Assembly: GCA_902470695.1 (NCBI GenBank)
Contig: CABRHH010000003.1
Location: forward strand, 78,048 to 142,047
DNA: 64,000 bases
Origin: an uncultured Collinsella sp.
GTDB taxonomy: Bacteria; Actinomycetota; Coriobacteriia; Coriobacteriales; Coriobacteriaceae
Direction: 5' to 3'
Part shown: positions 34,056 to 42,823 of the stretch, piece after piece
How the letters are laid out: the number at the start of each line of letters is the position of its first letter
How positions within the stretch are numbered: position 1 is the stretch's first letter
The notes under the pieces: generated by a model
What the model was told of the DNA's origin: nothing
Database searches by the model: none
The model's input: only the letters and a program-made list of their open reading frames with translations
Translations under genes and position numbers: made by a program

Positions 34056-34323
34056 CAAAAGGGGGTTCGTTAATAAAAGTGGCTTCCGTCAGTGGTCGCA
34101 AATGGCGTCTAATGGGTGTTTGCGTCTCTGAAAATCGTATGCATTGCGGGAATCCGGCGGCTTGAGCGCCCCGTTTTGCCCCGAATTGGCCCCACCCGGG
34201 CCCCAGGAGGCCCAAACGAGGCCGACTTGCGGCCGCGCCACCCTGCCGAGCGAAACCGAAACACCCATTAGATGCGGTTTGCGACCAGCTTGTTTGCCCT
34301 CTTTTATTAACTAACCCTCTATT
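34056..34323. repeat. Long-palindrome element, copy 2
   Basis: Outer arms AAAAGGGGGTTCGTTAATAA (from 34057) and the matching CTTTTATTAACTAACCCTCT ending at 34320, with inner arms GGTCGCAAATGGCGTCTAAT and GGGTGTTT (34094-34121), then AAACACCC and ATTAGATGCGGTTTGCGACC (34258-34285). The core matches copy 1 closely (GGGAATCCGGCGGCTTGAGC, GGAGGCCCAAACGAGGCC). This copy has the most complete outer arms. A minus-strand open frame across it resembles the frame in copy 1, but no start or ribosome site is seen. Confidence 0.82.
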
Positions 34324-34423
34324 TGAAAGAGCAATACAATAGTATGCATGAGAAGACAACATATTGCGTATTATTGCAATATGTTGTCGTATGGACGAGA
34401 TGCCACCGAGGAGCCAATGCCAC

Positions 34424-34771
34424 GCATCGCGGCCAGCCTGTCCGTCGGCGTCGCAGGCCGCAGCCAGCTTGTGCACCGTACTCGCGTATTGCGACCAGCT
34501 TGCCCATCACCGTCGCCACGCATTGCGACCAGCCTGCCCATCAACGTCGTCATGCATCGTGGCCAACTCGCCGCCACCGTCGCGCATCGTGGCGAGCCTG
34601 TCCATCGCCGTCGCGCACTACGGCCGGCTTGTGCACCACACTTGCGCATCGCGACCAGCCTGTCCATCGCCGTCGCCCCGTACCGCGGCCGGCCCACGCA
34701 TCGCCATCGCGCACTACGGCCGACCCGCGCACAGCCACCATGCACCGTGGCCAGCCCGCGCACGGCCATCC
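34424..34771. repeat. 31-bp tandem repeat, about eleven units
   Basis: Degenerate units of the form GCATCGCGACCAGCCTGTCC followed by ATCGCCGTCGC, period mostly 31 bases, with alternating GCACTACGGCCGGCTTG variants. Units are joined head to tail without unique spacers, so it is not a CRISPR array. It lies between palindromic copy 2 and the ABC permease terminator. Confidence 0.75.
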
Positions 34772-34830
34772 TAGAAAGGCAGGCAACCAGCTACATGAAG
34801 CCGAAGCGCCTGCACAAAGCGGGAACCACA

Positions 34831-34875
34831 CAGAGAAAGCCGCGCACGCCCCAACTCGTATGGGGCATGCGCGGC
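34831..34875 (-). terminator. Intrinsic terminator after the FtsX-type permease
   Basis: Arms GCCGCGCA (34839-34846) with TGCGCGGC (34868-34875) and inner GCCCCA (34848-34853) with TGGGGC (34861-34866). On the minus strand it is followed by TTTCTCT. It lies 17 bases past the permease stop. Confidence 0.8.
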
Positions 34876-34891
34876 CGCAGGGCGCGATGCC

Positions 34892-37075
34892 CTACCCTGC
34901 GTGACGCACGCGAATCGAATCGCGCACGATACCCCGGCTCATCACATAGGTGAGCACGAAGTAGCCACCATAGCACAGAAGGAAGATCGCGCAGGTAAAC
35001 CCAACCGTACCGCCAATCGACATGTGTCCGAACAGTTCGATGATCTCAATCACCACGTGCAGCGCCACCAACGCATGCGCCACACCGACCACTAGGGGAA
35101 ACACAAAGAACACCGTCTGTTGCGCCAGCACCGAGCGCATGATCTCGCGGTCGGACGTGCCGAGCTCGGACAGGATACGGCAGTTCTTCCCCGAATCCGC
35201 CACACCCGAAAGCTGCTGGATCGTCAGAATAGCCGCACATGCCATCACCAGCACAAAGCCGATGTAGATTGCCAGGTAGCTCACCAGGCCGTTCATGGTA
35301 TCGGAGCTTTTATACGACTCGACGCGCGTCATCTCCATGCCCCAGGCGCCAATCTCCGCCCCGTCGTCATCCAGCACGTTGCCATACGTTCGTTCGCGGT
35401 GAATATGCTCATCGACCTCCTGTTCATTGGTACCCTTGGCATAGTTGCCCAGCAACGAGCTCATATACAGCGGCAGGCCCGCCTGCTCCACCAGCTCATC
35501 GGGCACCACGATCGTGCCCGAGTTCGAGCCCATCGGAGAATTGGAGAACGCGCTCGCCTGGTCGTCCACCTTGCTGGCCTGCGGATGCAGCGTATGGCCG
35601 CCGAAATCGATCGTCACGTCCTCGCCCATCACCGCATCGTAGATCGCGTTGACCGACTTGCCCATGTCGCTCGTGATGATATAGCCGTCGTCGCCCAAAT
35701 CAATCGCATCCAGCCCACGGAACGCCAGGTAGCGGCTGTAGTCGCTCTCCTTCACGATCGCCATGCCCATCTCGGGGCTCGACGAATCCCCCGACGAAAC
35801 ACCCTGGGGCAGCGGCATATCCACCGCTTCCGCCAGGTCGTTGAGCGAAACGAGCGGACCGGTTGCACCCACAGGCGTGGAGTCGTAGGTATCGACCTGC
35901 ACGTATGAGCCGAGCACGTCCGCCAAATCGAACGCCTCCCCGCTACCGTCCGCATAGGTGTCGTTCTTGCTCGCGGCCACGATGTCCACCGGCTGAGTGG
36001 CCCGAGCCATCGGCAGGCCCGTCGACCCATCCATGCCGTCGCTGTTCGCAACCGCCTTCGGCGAGAAGTACATGAGCACGCGCGAATAGTCACCCGGGTT
36101 GCAGCGCTCCAGGCTCGTGTTCATCACGCTGACGATCGACATGCCGCTCGTCACGCTCGTGATAGCCAAAAACAGGATCATCGCGATGACGGCCATCGAG
36201 AGGCTCACCGTGTTCACCTTGGCCGCAAGCTGGCGCACCGTGAACATGTTGAGCCCGCGCCAATACAGCCCGCGCGCACCCTGCAGCACCTTGAGCAAAA
36301 AGCCCGACATGCCGAAGAAGAACAGCAGCGTGCCCACAACCACCATGAGCGTGGTGATGCCGAAGGCTCTCATGGCCATTTCGTCGCCGTCCATGGGCAT
36401 GCCATCGTTCAGCAGGCGCACGTATGCCACCACGATCAGCGCCAGGCCCACCACGAAGATCACCGCCGAGATCAGCGGGTTGCGCGTCTTGATGGCCTCG
36501 TTGCGACGGTCGGCGCTCATGAGGTCAATCACCTTGGCGCGCCGCACCACACGCAGGTTGAACAGCAGCGTGACGGCGAAGATCGCACCCAGGCACGCCA
36601 CCGTGATGATCAGGGCGTTCCAGGAGAAGAAGAAGTGGAAGTTCGCAATCTGCGTCTTGAACAGCGACGCGGTGAAAAACGTCATGAGCTGGGAGAACAT
36701 CACGCCCAGCACCAGGCCGAGCACCAGCGCCGCACCCGAGACGATCGCCGTCTCCAGCGCCATGATGCGCGCCACCTGGCCGCGCCCCATGCCGAGCACC
36801 TGATACAAGCCGAATTCCTTCTTGCGGCGCTTCATGATGAAGTTGTTCGCATACACCATGAGAAAGCCCATGACCAAGGCGAGGAACAGGGTCAGACTGC
36901 TGATGATGCCACCGAACAGCTCGGACAGGCCCTTCTCCATGCTCACAAAGTCAACTTGGATCGAAACCGTGTTGAACGCGTAGAACACCGTCACGGCAAG
37001 CGTGAGCGTCAGCAGGTAGACCAGGTAATCCTTGCCCGCGCGGCGCACGTTGCCCCAAGCGAGCTTACAAAGCAT
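34892..37075 (-). CDS. FtsX-type ABC permease (BceB-like)
   Basis: A 727-residue permease with ten membrane segments in the BceB arrangement: four N-terminal helices, a pair near residues 220-260, further helices near 290-320, a large extracytoplasmic domain (about 325-580), and three C-terminal helices. MACB/FtsX-like signatures are MKRRKKEFGLYQVLGMGRGQ and FLAITSVTSGMSIV. BceAB-type systems remove or sense antimicrobial peptides acting on lipid II. The start overlaps the ATPase gene by 11 bases. No two-component sensor/response regulator pair is adjacent, so the link to peptide resistance is inference. Confidence 0.88.
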   Translation of the reverse strand: MLCKLAWGNVRRAGKDYLVYLLTLTLAVTVFYAFNTVSIQVDFVSMEKGLSELFGGIISSLTLFLALVMGFLMVYANNFIMKRRKKEFGLYQVLGMGRGQVARIMALETAIVSGAALVLGLVLGVMFSQLMTFFTASLFKTQIANFHFFFSWNALIITVACLGAIFAVTLLFNLRVVRRAKVIDLMSADRRNEAIKTRNPLISAVIFVVGLALIVVAYVRLLNDGMPMDGDEMAMRAFGITTLMVVVGTLLFFFGMSGFLLKVLQGARGLYWRGLNMFTVRQLAAKVNTVSLSMAVIAMILFLAITSVTSGMSIVSVMNTSLERCNPGDYSRVLMYFSPKAVANSDGMDGSTGLPMARATQPVDIVAASKNDTYADGSGEAFDLADVLGSYVQVDTYDSTPVGATGPLVSLNDLAEAVDMPLPQGVSSGDSSSPEMGMAIVKESDYSRYLAFRGLDAIDLGDDGYIITSDMGKSVNAIYDAVMGEDVTIDFGGHTLHPQASKVDDQASAFSNSPMGSNSGTIVVPDELVEQAGLPLYMSSLLGNYAKGTNEQEVDEHIHRERTYGNVLDDDGAEIGAWGMEMTRVESYKSSDTMNGLVSYLAIYIGFVLVMACAAILTIQQLSGVADSGKNCRILSELGTSDREIMRSVLAQQTVFFVFPLVVGVAHALVALHVVIEIIELFGHMSIGGTVGFTCAIFLLCYGGYFVLTYVMSRGIVRDSIRVRHAG

Positions 37076-37910
37076 CGGAACCCTCCCCGCCCATCATGGC
37101 CACGACCTCCATAATGCGGTCGAAGAAGGCGCGGCGGTCCGTGTCGCCGCGGCGCAGCTCGGTGAAGATGCGCCCATCGCGGATGAACAGCACGCGCTCG
37201 GTGTAGCTTGCCGCGAAGCTGTCGTGCGTGACCATGAGCACCGTTGCCTGGTACTGCCGGTTCATGACCTCGAAGCTCTCGAGCAGCAGGCGCGCGTTTT
37301 TGGAGTCGAGCGCGCCGGTGGGCTCGTCGGCCATGATGATCGCCGGGTCGGTGACCAGCGCGCGGGCGGCCGCCACGCGCTGCTGCTGACCGCCCGACAT
37401 CTGATACGGGTACTTGTCGAGCACCTGTGAGATGTTGAGGCGCTGGGCGGTTTGCTCCACGCGCGCGAGCACCTCGCGGGCCGGCACACGTGCGATGGTG
37501 AGCGGCAGGGCGATATTCTCGCGCGCCGTCAGGGTGTCGAGCAGGTTGGAGTCCTGGAAGATGAAGCCCAGCTGCTCGCGGCGGAACTTGGTGAGCTTGG
37601 CGGCCTTCATGCGCGTCACGTCCGCACCCATGACGGACACCGTGCCGCTGGTGACCGTGTCGATGGTGGACACGCAGTTCAGCAACGTCGACTTGCCCGA
37701 GCCCGAGGCGCCCATGATGCCCACGAACTCTCCCTTGTTCACCGCAAACGACACGTCGGCCAAGGCGCGCGTCACGTTGTTCCGGCTGCCGTACACCTTC
37801 TCCACGTGCGAGACCTGCAACACGGGCATGCCCGCCCCGCCGCCCGCGGCCGCCGTGCCCGCCTGTCCGGCGCCCTGCATCATATGCGCGCCCACTGCGC
37901 CTTGTGCCAT
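37065..37910 (-). CDS. ABC transporter ATP-binding protein (BceA/LolD-like)
   Basis: 281 residues. After a glycine/alanine-rich leader (residues 1-28) come Walker A GASGSGKSTLLN, the Q-loop FIFQDSNLLDT, the signature MSGGQQQRVAAARAL and Walker B IIMADEPTGALD. The ATG at 37910 follows GAAGGG; a start at MPVLQVSHVEKVYG (residue 28) would remove the odd leader. It overlaps the permease by 11 bases and is the first gene of this two-gene operon. Confidence 0.92.
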   Translation of the reverse strand: MAQGAVGAHMMQGAGQAGTAAAGGGAGMPVLQVSHVEKVYGSRNNVTRALADVSFAVNKGEFVGIMGASGSGKSTLLNCVSTIDTVTSGTVSVMGADVTRMKAAKLTKFRREQLGFIFQDSNLLDTLTARENIALPLTIARVPAREVLARVEQTAQRLNISQVLDKYPYQMSGGQQQRVAAARALVTDPAIIMADEPTGALDSKNARLLLESFEVMNRQYQATVLMVTHDSFAASYTERVLFIRDGRIFTELRRGDTDRRAFFDRIMEVVAMMGGEGSDAL

Positions 37911-38013
37911 GATCGAATCCCTTCGTTCGGTGGTTCACTTCGATCATACATACTCGCCAAAACGACGCGCGCCAGCCATCGATTCGCCTTACGCTGCGGT
38001 TACCCTTTTGTAA

Positions 38014-38118
38014 GGTTGCGAGAGCCCAGGAGGCTACGGGAGCCGTGGGGTTGCGGGGGCCCGGGAGGCTGCGAAGACCGGGGGATTGCGGGGGCCGAAG
38101 GGCTGCGGGGGCCGGGCG
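38014..38118. repeat. 35-bp tandem repeat, three units
   Basis: Units of the form GGTTGCGGGGGCCCGGGAGG begin at 38014, 38049 and 38084. It lies in the 352-base divergent spacer between the BceA-like gene and the Nudix-Vsr gene. No other signal was seen there. Confidence 0.7.
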
Positions 38119-38262
38119 ACGCCAACGCAAGCAACCGTCCGCCCGGAGCCCGCCCCAGACCACGCAGGCAAGCGCCGACGCGGTCCGCTATAGTATCGGA
38201 CGGACAAGCACGCACCGAACACACCACACGCCCCAACCCCATCGAGCAGAAACGGAGTCGCC

Positions 38263-39552
38263 ATGAAAACCGTTCGCGTAGCCGCAGGCATCATTCAGCG
38301 CGGCCACGGCACCGGCGAGGTGCTGGCGGTACAGCGCGGCTACGGCTCCATGGCCGGCATGTGGGAGTTCCCCGGCGGCAAGATCGAGAGCGGGGAAACC
38401 GCCGAGGACGCCTGCAAACGCGAGCTCTACGAGGAGCTCAAGGTGCGTATCACCAACCTGCGCGATTTCTACACCGTAGAGTACGACTACCCCGATTTCC
38501 ACCTCTCCATGCAGTGTTTCTTCTGCTCGCTTGCCCCCGGCGAGGGCGAGCCGGCGCGCAGCGACCGGCAGCAGGACATCCGCTGGGTACCGCGTCGCTC
38601 CCTTGCCACGCTCACCTGGATGCCTGCCGACACCGGCCTGGTCGAGGCGCTTTCCGCCGGTGCGGAAGAAGAGGGGCCCGCATCAACGAATGCCGCAGAT
38701 GAGGGCTCTGCACGTAGAAATGCCGCAGGTAAGGATGCCCCGGCCGAGGGCTCTGCGGGTTCATCACCCGCAGCGGATACCGAGGGCCCTGCGGGCTCAT
38801 CACCCGCGACGGACGCCGAGAGAGCGGCAAGCTCATCACCCGCGACGGATGCCGGCGCCTCGGCACCAGCTGGCGGGACCAGCGCCGCCGCGAGCCCTCG
38901 GCCCCGCGCCGCCAAGCGTGCGAAACGCACCAAGCGCAGCCGGAGCACCGCAAAACCCGGTCTGCTGGACGGCATCGACACCTCCGACCTCTCGGCTTCA
39001 GAAACCGAACTCGTCCGCCGGCGCGCCGCCATCCGCAAGTCCATGCAAGGCAACAAACGCGCCGACACCAAACCCGAGATGCTCGTGCGCCAACGCCTGA
39101 GGCAGGCCGGCCTCACCGGCTACCGCTTGCAGTGGAAGCAGGCTCCGGGCCGACCCGACATCGCCTTCCCGGGACGGCGCATCGCCATCTTCGTCAACGG
39201 CTGCTTTTGGCACCGTTGCCCGCACTGCAACCCCAGCACGCCCAAGCGCAACGTCGAGTTTTGGGAGGCGAAGTTCCGGCGCAACGTCGAGCGCGATGCC
39301 CGCGCCCTCGCCGAGCTGAAAGAGCTCGGCTGGCAGGCCATCGTGATCTGGGAGTGCGAGCTCAAGCGCGACCGCATCGACGCCACCATGGAGCGCGTCG
39401 TGGACATCGTCCGTGCCGCCGGGCCAGCAGCCCGCACGAGCCATTCGAGCGCAAGCGACCTCCCCCATGAGCAGGGGGCCGCACACGCCGATGGGCAAGC
39501 GGCAGCAACCGACCCTGCGCGCACAACGGCTGGCGCAAACGAAGCTAAATAA
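38263..39552 (+). CDS. Nudix hydrolase fused to a Vsr-type mismatch endonuclease
   Basis: 429 residues in one uninterrupted frame. Residues 1-135 are a MutT-like Nudix domain with a full Nudix box (G39 to V61, RELYEEL), which would remove damaged nucleotides such as 8-oxo-dGTP. Residues 135-240 are a low-complexity linker with repeated GSSPA(T/A)D-type units and a basic end. Residues 245-400 match very-short-patch repair endonucleases, which nick beside T:G mismatches: NKRADTKPEMLVRQRL, catalytic-aspartate region GRPDIAFPGRR (D299), zinc/active-site region NGCFWHRCPHC (H317, C319, C322), NVEFWEAKFRRNVERD and IVIWECELK. A ribosome site (CGGAG) precedes the ATG. No Dcm-type methylase lies nearby. 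I do not know a described enzyme of this composition. Confidence 0.9.
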   Translation: MKTVRVAAGIIQRGHGTGEVLAVQRGYGSMAGMWEFPGGKIESGETAEDACKRELYEELKVRITNLRDFYTVEYDYPDFHLSMQCFFCSLAPGEGEPARSDRQQDIRWVPRRSLATLTWMPADTGLVEALSAGAEEEGPASTNAADEGSARRNAAGKDAPAEGSAGSSPAADTEGPAGSSPATDAERAASSSPATDAGASAPAGGTSAAASPRPRAAKRAKRTKRSRSTAKPGLLDGIDTSDLSASETELVRRRAAIRKSMQGNKRADTKPEMLVRQRLRQAGLTGYRLQWKQAPGRPDIAFPGRRIAIFVNGCFWHRCPHCNPSTPKRNVEFWEAKFRRNVERDARALAELKELGWQAIVIWECELKRDRIDATMERVVDIVRAAGPAARTSHSSASDLPHEQGAAHADGQAAATDPARTTAGANEAK

Positions 39553-39650
39553 CCGCGCGCGGGCCGTTCGAGCGAACACAGGCGGGCGACAGCACAAGAG
39601 GGCAGCGTCCCGCCAACCACCGCCGCACCGACCCGCAGATAGGAGCACCC

Positions 39651-39905
39651 ATGCAGTTCACATCGTTGCAAGCCGAGGAGTTCGGCGACCTCCAGCGCCT
39701 GGTGGACGGCCTGTTTACCGGGCGCACCAGCATCGAGCGGCTGGACCTGATCGTCCAGGCCGAGATTCTCGACCTCGCGCCCGACCTGCTCGAAATCGTC
39801 AATCTGGTACCCCCGGGCACCTACGACCGCCAGCGCCTCTGCGACCAGATCAACTCGGCGCTCGCAGCCCACGGCTGGGGCGCCACCTACGGCACCGTGG
39901 AGTAG
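39651..39905 (+). CDS. Small conserved-looking hypothetical protein
   Basis: 84 residues, not recognised. It is acidic, leucine-rich and predicted helical (QAEEFGDLQRLVDGLF, then LDLIVQAEILDLAPDLLEIV), with a C-terminal segment AAHGWGATYGTVE. The ATG is preceded by AGGAG at a good distance, and codon use fits the neighbours, so it is probably real. It follows the Nudix-Vsr gene by 98 bases. A 10-base-stem hairpin (39917-39926 with 39937-39946) lies just after the stop and may end transcription, although there is no T-run. Confidence 0.65.
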   Translation: MQFTSLQAEEFGDLQRLVDGLFTGRTSIERLDLIVQAEILDLAPDLLEIVNLVPPGTYDRQRLCDQINSALAAHGWGATYGTVE

Positions 39906-40086
39906 CGAGCACGCCGCCCTGCCGGCCGCGATCGGCGCCGGCAGGGGCATATCGGGCAACCGTGGACGACGCGATGTCAGTGCATAGCAGGGGCGAAGGC
40001 TCTATCCACGCGAAGTCCCCCACAGACGAGCCGCTCGCCTTCGGCCCTCCGCCGGCGCCAGCAACCGTCTCGGTCCCGGCAGCCGC

Positions 40087-41613
40087 CTAGGCCCCTGTGC
40101 CAGCCGCGCCGACCCCGGCGCCCTCGGCCCCTGTGCCAGCTGTGCCGGTCTCGGTAGCCGCCTCGGCCGCAGCGGGCCCGGTGCCCTCGGCCCCAGATGT
40201 CGCACACACCTGCTTGGCCCGCGGAGCCGCCTTGGAGGCAGGGCGCGCGCTGGCCGGCTTGGCGTGCTTCTTGCACACCGACGCCATGAACGCCATGCCC
40301 ACCGCCGCCGCGGTCACCGACGCCAGCAGGATCGCCGCCTTGGCAGCCAGAAGTTCCATCTCCTGCGCCGGGCCGGCAAACGCCAAGCCCGAAATCAAGA
40401 TCGACATCGTAAAGCCGATGCCGCCCAAGATGCCCACGCCGGCGATGTGCCCCCACGTCACCCGGCGCGGCAGCTCACTCACGCCGGTCTTCACCAGCAA
40501 GAACGTCATCCCCACAATGCCCACGGGCTTGCCCAGCACCATGCCGAAGTAGGTGCCCAGCGCCACCGGGTCAAGCGCCAGCGCCACCGGGTCAACGCCC
40601 ACCAGCCGCACCTGCGCGTTCACGAAGGCGAAGACGGGCAGAATCAAGAAGTTGACCGGCGTGGAAATCAGGCGCTCCAAGCGCATGAGCGGCGGCGTCA
40701 CACGGTGCATCACCCGCTCGGCACCCAGAGTCGCGTGCGTGAAATCGTGCTGGCCCAGGATGTGCGCATCGTCGTCGTAGCGGTCGACCATCTGCGGCAT
40801 GTACTCATGCAGCCAGTCGGACAGATGGTTCAGGTGAATACCCGAGCGCGCCGGCACGGCAAACGCCAGGATCACGCCCGCCAGCGTTGCGTGCACACCT
40901 GACTTGAACAGGCACAGCCACAGCACCAAGCCGCCCAGGACATAGGGCGCCAGGCGGAAGTGCTGCGTCTTGTTGAGCATGAACAGCACCGCCGTCACCA
41001 GACCGGCGCACGCCAGCCAGCGCAGATCGGGGCTCTGTCCGTAAAACAGCGCGATCGCGGCGATGGAAATCAGATCGTCGGCGATGGCCAGGGTGGAGAA
41101 GAACACGCGGACCGCCGGGGGCACGCGCTTGCCCAAAAGCGATAGCACGCCCAGGGCGAACGCGATGTCGGTTGCCATGGGGATCGCCCAGCCCTCCACG
41201 GTGCCGCCCTTGTTGAGCAGCACGTAGATGGTTGCCGGCACCACCACGCCGCCCACCGCCGCCAGCATGGGCAGCAGGGCCTGCGCGGGGCGTTTGAGCT
41301 CGCCGACCGTCATCTCGAACTTGAGCTCGATGCCCACCAGCAAAAAGAAGATGGCCATGAGGAAATCGTTGACGAACAGCTCGATGGACATGGATGCGGT
41401 CAGGCTGCCGATGCCGATGGTGACAGGCTCCATCAACGCGTGGTGGATGGCGCTGTAGGCGTCGGTATTCGCGCAGATCACCGCGGCAACCGCCGCCAGC
41501 ACCATCACCGCAGCGGCGACCGTGCCGTTCTCGGTGATGCGTTCGCGCATGTCGCGCCGATCGAGGCGACGGCGCTGGGTTTCGCTGAACAGCTGGCTGC
41601 GGGTCTGGTCCAT
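40087..41613 (-). CDS. nhaA: Na+/H+ antiporter NhaA
   Basis: A 508-residue inner-membrane antiporter with about twelve helices, which exchanges sodium for protons and controls internal pH. The ion-binding aspartate pair is in TLAIADDLISI, and the family segments FFLLVGIELKFE, PMATDIAFALGVL and GHIAGVGILGGIGFTMS are present. The C-terminus carries an extra tail of about 60 residues rich in A, G, T and E, unlike the short E. coli protein. The ATG at 41613 follows GGAG. The 5' region forms two strong hairpins (41630-41670 and 41679-41704), suggesting control at the RNA level. Confidence 0.94.
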   Translation of the reverse strand: MDQTRSQLFSETQRRRLDRRDMRERITENGTVAAAVMVLAAVAAVICANTDAYSAIHHALMEPVTIGIGSLTASMSIELFVNDFLMAIFFLLVGIELKFEMTVGELKRPAQALLPMLAAVGGVVVPATIYVLLNKGGTVEGWAIPMATDIAFALGVLSLLGKRVPPAVRVFFSTLAIADDLISIAAIALFYGQSPDLRWLACAGLVTAVLFMLNKTQHFRLAPYVLGGLVLWLCLFKSGVHATLAGVILAFAVPARSGIHLNHLSDWLHEYMPQMVDRYDDDAHILGQHDFTHATLGAERVMHRVTPPLMRLERLISTPVNFLILPVFAFVNAQVRLVGVDPVALALDPVALGTYFGMVLGKPVGIVGMTFLLVKTGVSELPRRVTWGHIAGVGILGGIGFTMSILISGLAFAGPAQEMELLAAKAAILLASVTAAAVGMAFMASVCKKHAKPASARPASKAAPRAKQVCATSGAEGTGPAAAEAATETGTAGTGAEGAGVGAAGTGA

Positions 41614-41629
41614 GGCACTCCTTCACACA

Positions 41630-41704
41630 GGGCGCGGCGCCCGATGTGCTGCGCATCGAGCGCCGCGCCCCTACCGGTGCCCGCCTGCCTGCAGGCAGGC
41701 GGGC
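41630..41704 (-). promoter_or_regulatory. nhaA leader with two strong hairpins
   Basis: Hairpin 1 pairs GGGCGCGGCGC (41630-41640) with GCGCCGCGCCC (41660-41670), plus inner CGATG/CATCG, and ends only a few bases before the nhaA ribosome site. Hairpin 2 is a perfect 26-base palindrome (41679-41704, arms GCCCGCCTGCCTG and CAGGCAGGCGGGC). Together they look like a structured 5' leader that could respond to ions or pH. Confidence 0.5.
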
Positions 41705-41915
41705 CTTCTTCTTCAAACGCTTCGCATCCATGGTACCCATAGGCAGCATGCTGCCCCCTCGAGCGCGCACCCGACTACAAACCGAATCCAAAAACCCAGT
41801 GAGGCACAGGTGATTGGCTCTGCTGCGCGGCGCCTGTACGCCAACGCCCGCGGCACCCCAATAGCAGATTGCAGAGCTGCCGTTGCGTCCATGGCATCCA
41901 TGTTTCCCGGCCAAA

Positions 41916-41968
41916 AGAAAGCCTCCCATTCCTCGAACTTAACTTTCTGTCCAAGAAATGGGAGGCGG
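41916..41968 (-). terminator. Intrinsic terminator after the cellobiose-type PTS operon
   Basis: Arms GCCTCCCATT (41921-41930) and AATGGGAGGC (41957-41966), with a 26-base loop. On the minus strand it is followed by TTTCTTTTGG. It lies about 75 bases past the stop of the PTS IIA gene. The rest of the spacer (41705-42042) shows no supported gene. Confidence 0.75.
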
Positions 41969-42042
41969 CTCACTCCGGCGGGGCCCTTCCAAACACGTTC
42001 TCTTCGGTTGTTGCGGCGCACAGCCTGTGCGCTCGGCAGCCG

Positions 42043-42390
42043 CTATGCCAGCTTGGCGCGCAGCTCCCGCAGCTCACGATGCACGTCAACCAGATTCAGC
42101 GCCATGAGCTTCACGGTCTCGGCGCTTGCCATCTGGTCCTCGGCGTGCAGCAGGATCAGCGGGGCCACCGGCTCGCGCTCGCCCGCGGCATCGGCCTGCA
42201 GCAACCTCATATGCGCCTCGTGCCCGCTGCCGTACGCCGCGTCACCCTGACGGATCAGCTCGTCAACCGCATCGAAGTCGCCGTCCTTGGCCTTTCTGAC
42301 CGCCTCGACGTACATCGACTTCGCCGCGCCCACATAGGAGATGATCTCGAAGCAGGTCATCTGCAGCGCTTCCATGTCCTCAGCCATCAC
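42043..42390 (-). CDS. PTS lactose/cellobiose-type subunit IIA
   Basis: A 115-residue, all-helical phosphocarrier of the lactose/chitobiose IIA family. The phosphorylated histidine is H82 in LILLHAEDQMASAETV. The start could be the first, second or sixth methionine; the site upstream (AGGGGCG) is weak. It lies six bases after the IIB stop and ends the operon IIC-IIB-IIA downstream of the GH1 glycosidase gene. Confidence 0.92.
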   Translation of the reverse strand: MMAEDMEALQMTCFEIISYVGAAKSMYVEAVRKAKDGDFDAVDELIRQGDAAYGSGHEAHMRLLQADAAGEREPVAPLILLHAEDQMASAETVKLMALNLVDVHRELRELRAKLA

Positions 42391-42396
42391 GCGCCC

Positions 42397-42702
42397 CTAA
42401 CCGATCTTCGCCATCGCAGCGTCGATGATGCCCGCGGCGTTCATGCGGCCGTAATCGACCATGGCGATCACCTCGACCGGGATGTTCTTTCCGGCGCACG
42501 CCTGCTCGAAGTCCGCCTTTGTGTAGCCGATCTGGGGTCCGAGCAGGATGATGTCCGCCTCGTCGATGTGGTCCATCGCCTCGTTGAGCGGGCGCGCCTC
42601 GATCTCAACCTCAAGGGCGCGCGTCTCGGCCTCCTTCTGCATCTTCTGCACCAGCAGGCTGGTCGACATCCCGGCGTTGCAGCACAGCATAATCTTCTTC
42701 AT
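42397..42702 (-). CDS. PTS lactose/cellobiose-type subunit IIB
   Basis: A 101-residue phosphocarrier. The active cysteine is C8 in MKKIMLCCNAGMSTSLLV, as in cellobiose/chitobiose IIB. The ATG at 42702 has GGGAG six bases upstream, which is better than the open-frame start at 42750. It lies between IIC and IIA genes. A close paralogue is encoded alone at 49117-49422. Confidence 0.93.
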   Translation of the reverse strand: MKKIMLCCNAGMSTSLLVQKMQKEAETRALEVEIEARPLNEAMDHIDEADIILLGPQIGYTKADFEQACAGKNIPVEVIAMVDYGRMNAAGIIDAAMAKIG

Positions 42703-42823
42703 GGTGAACTCCCATCGGTCATGGCCGGGCACGGGGGATGTGCCCGGCACAAGTCTCTTCCTTCACGCCGCATGAGGCAACACGTGCAGGTTGCCGTGCG
42801 GTCGGCAGCTTCCTGCGCCCAGC

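Noticed and set aside
34424..34771. Possible CRISPR array
   Set aside because: The roughly 31-base units are contiguous and degenerate, with no unique spacers and no cas genes in the window.
41713..42021. 102-codon minus-strand open frame between NhaA and the PTS IIA gene
   Set aside because: It crosses the terminator hairpin of the PTS operon, has no ribosome site and no recognisable motif.
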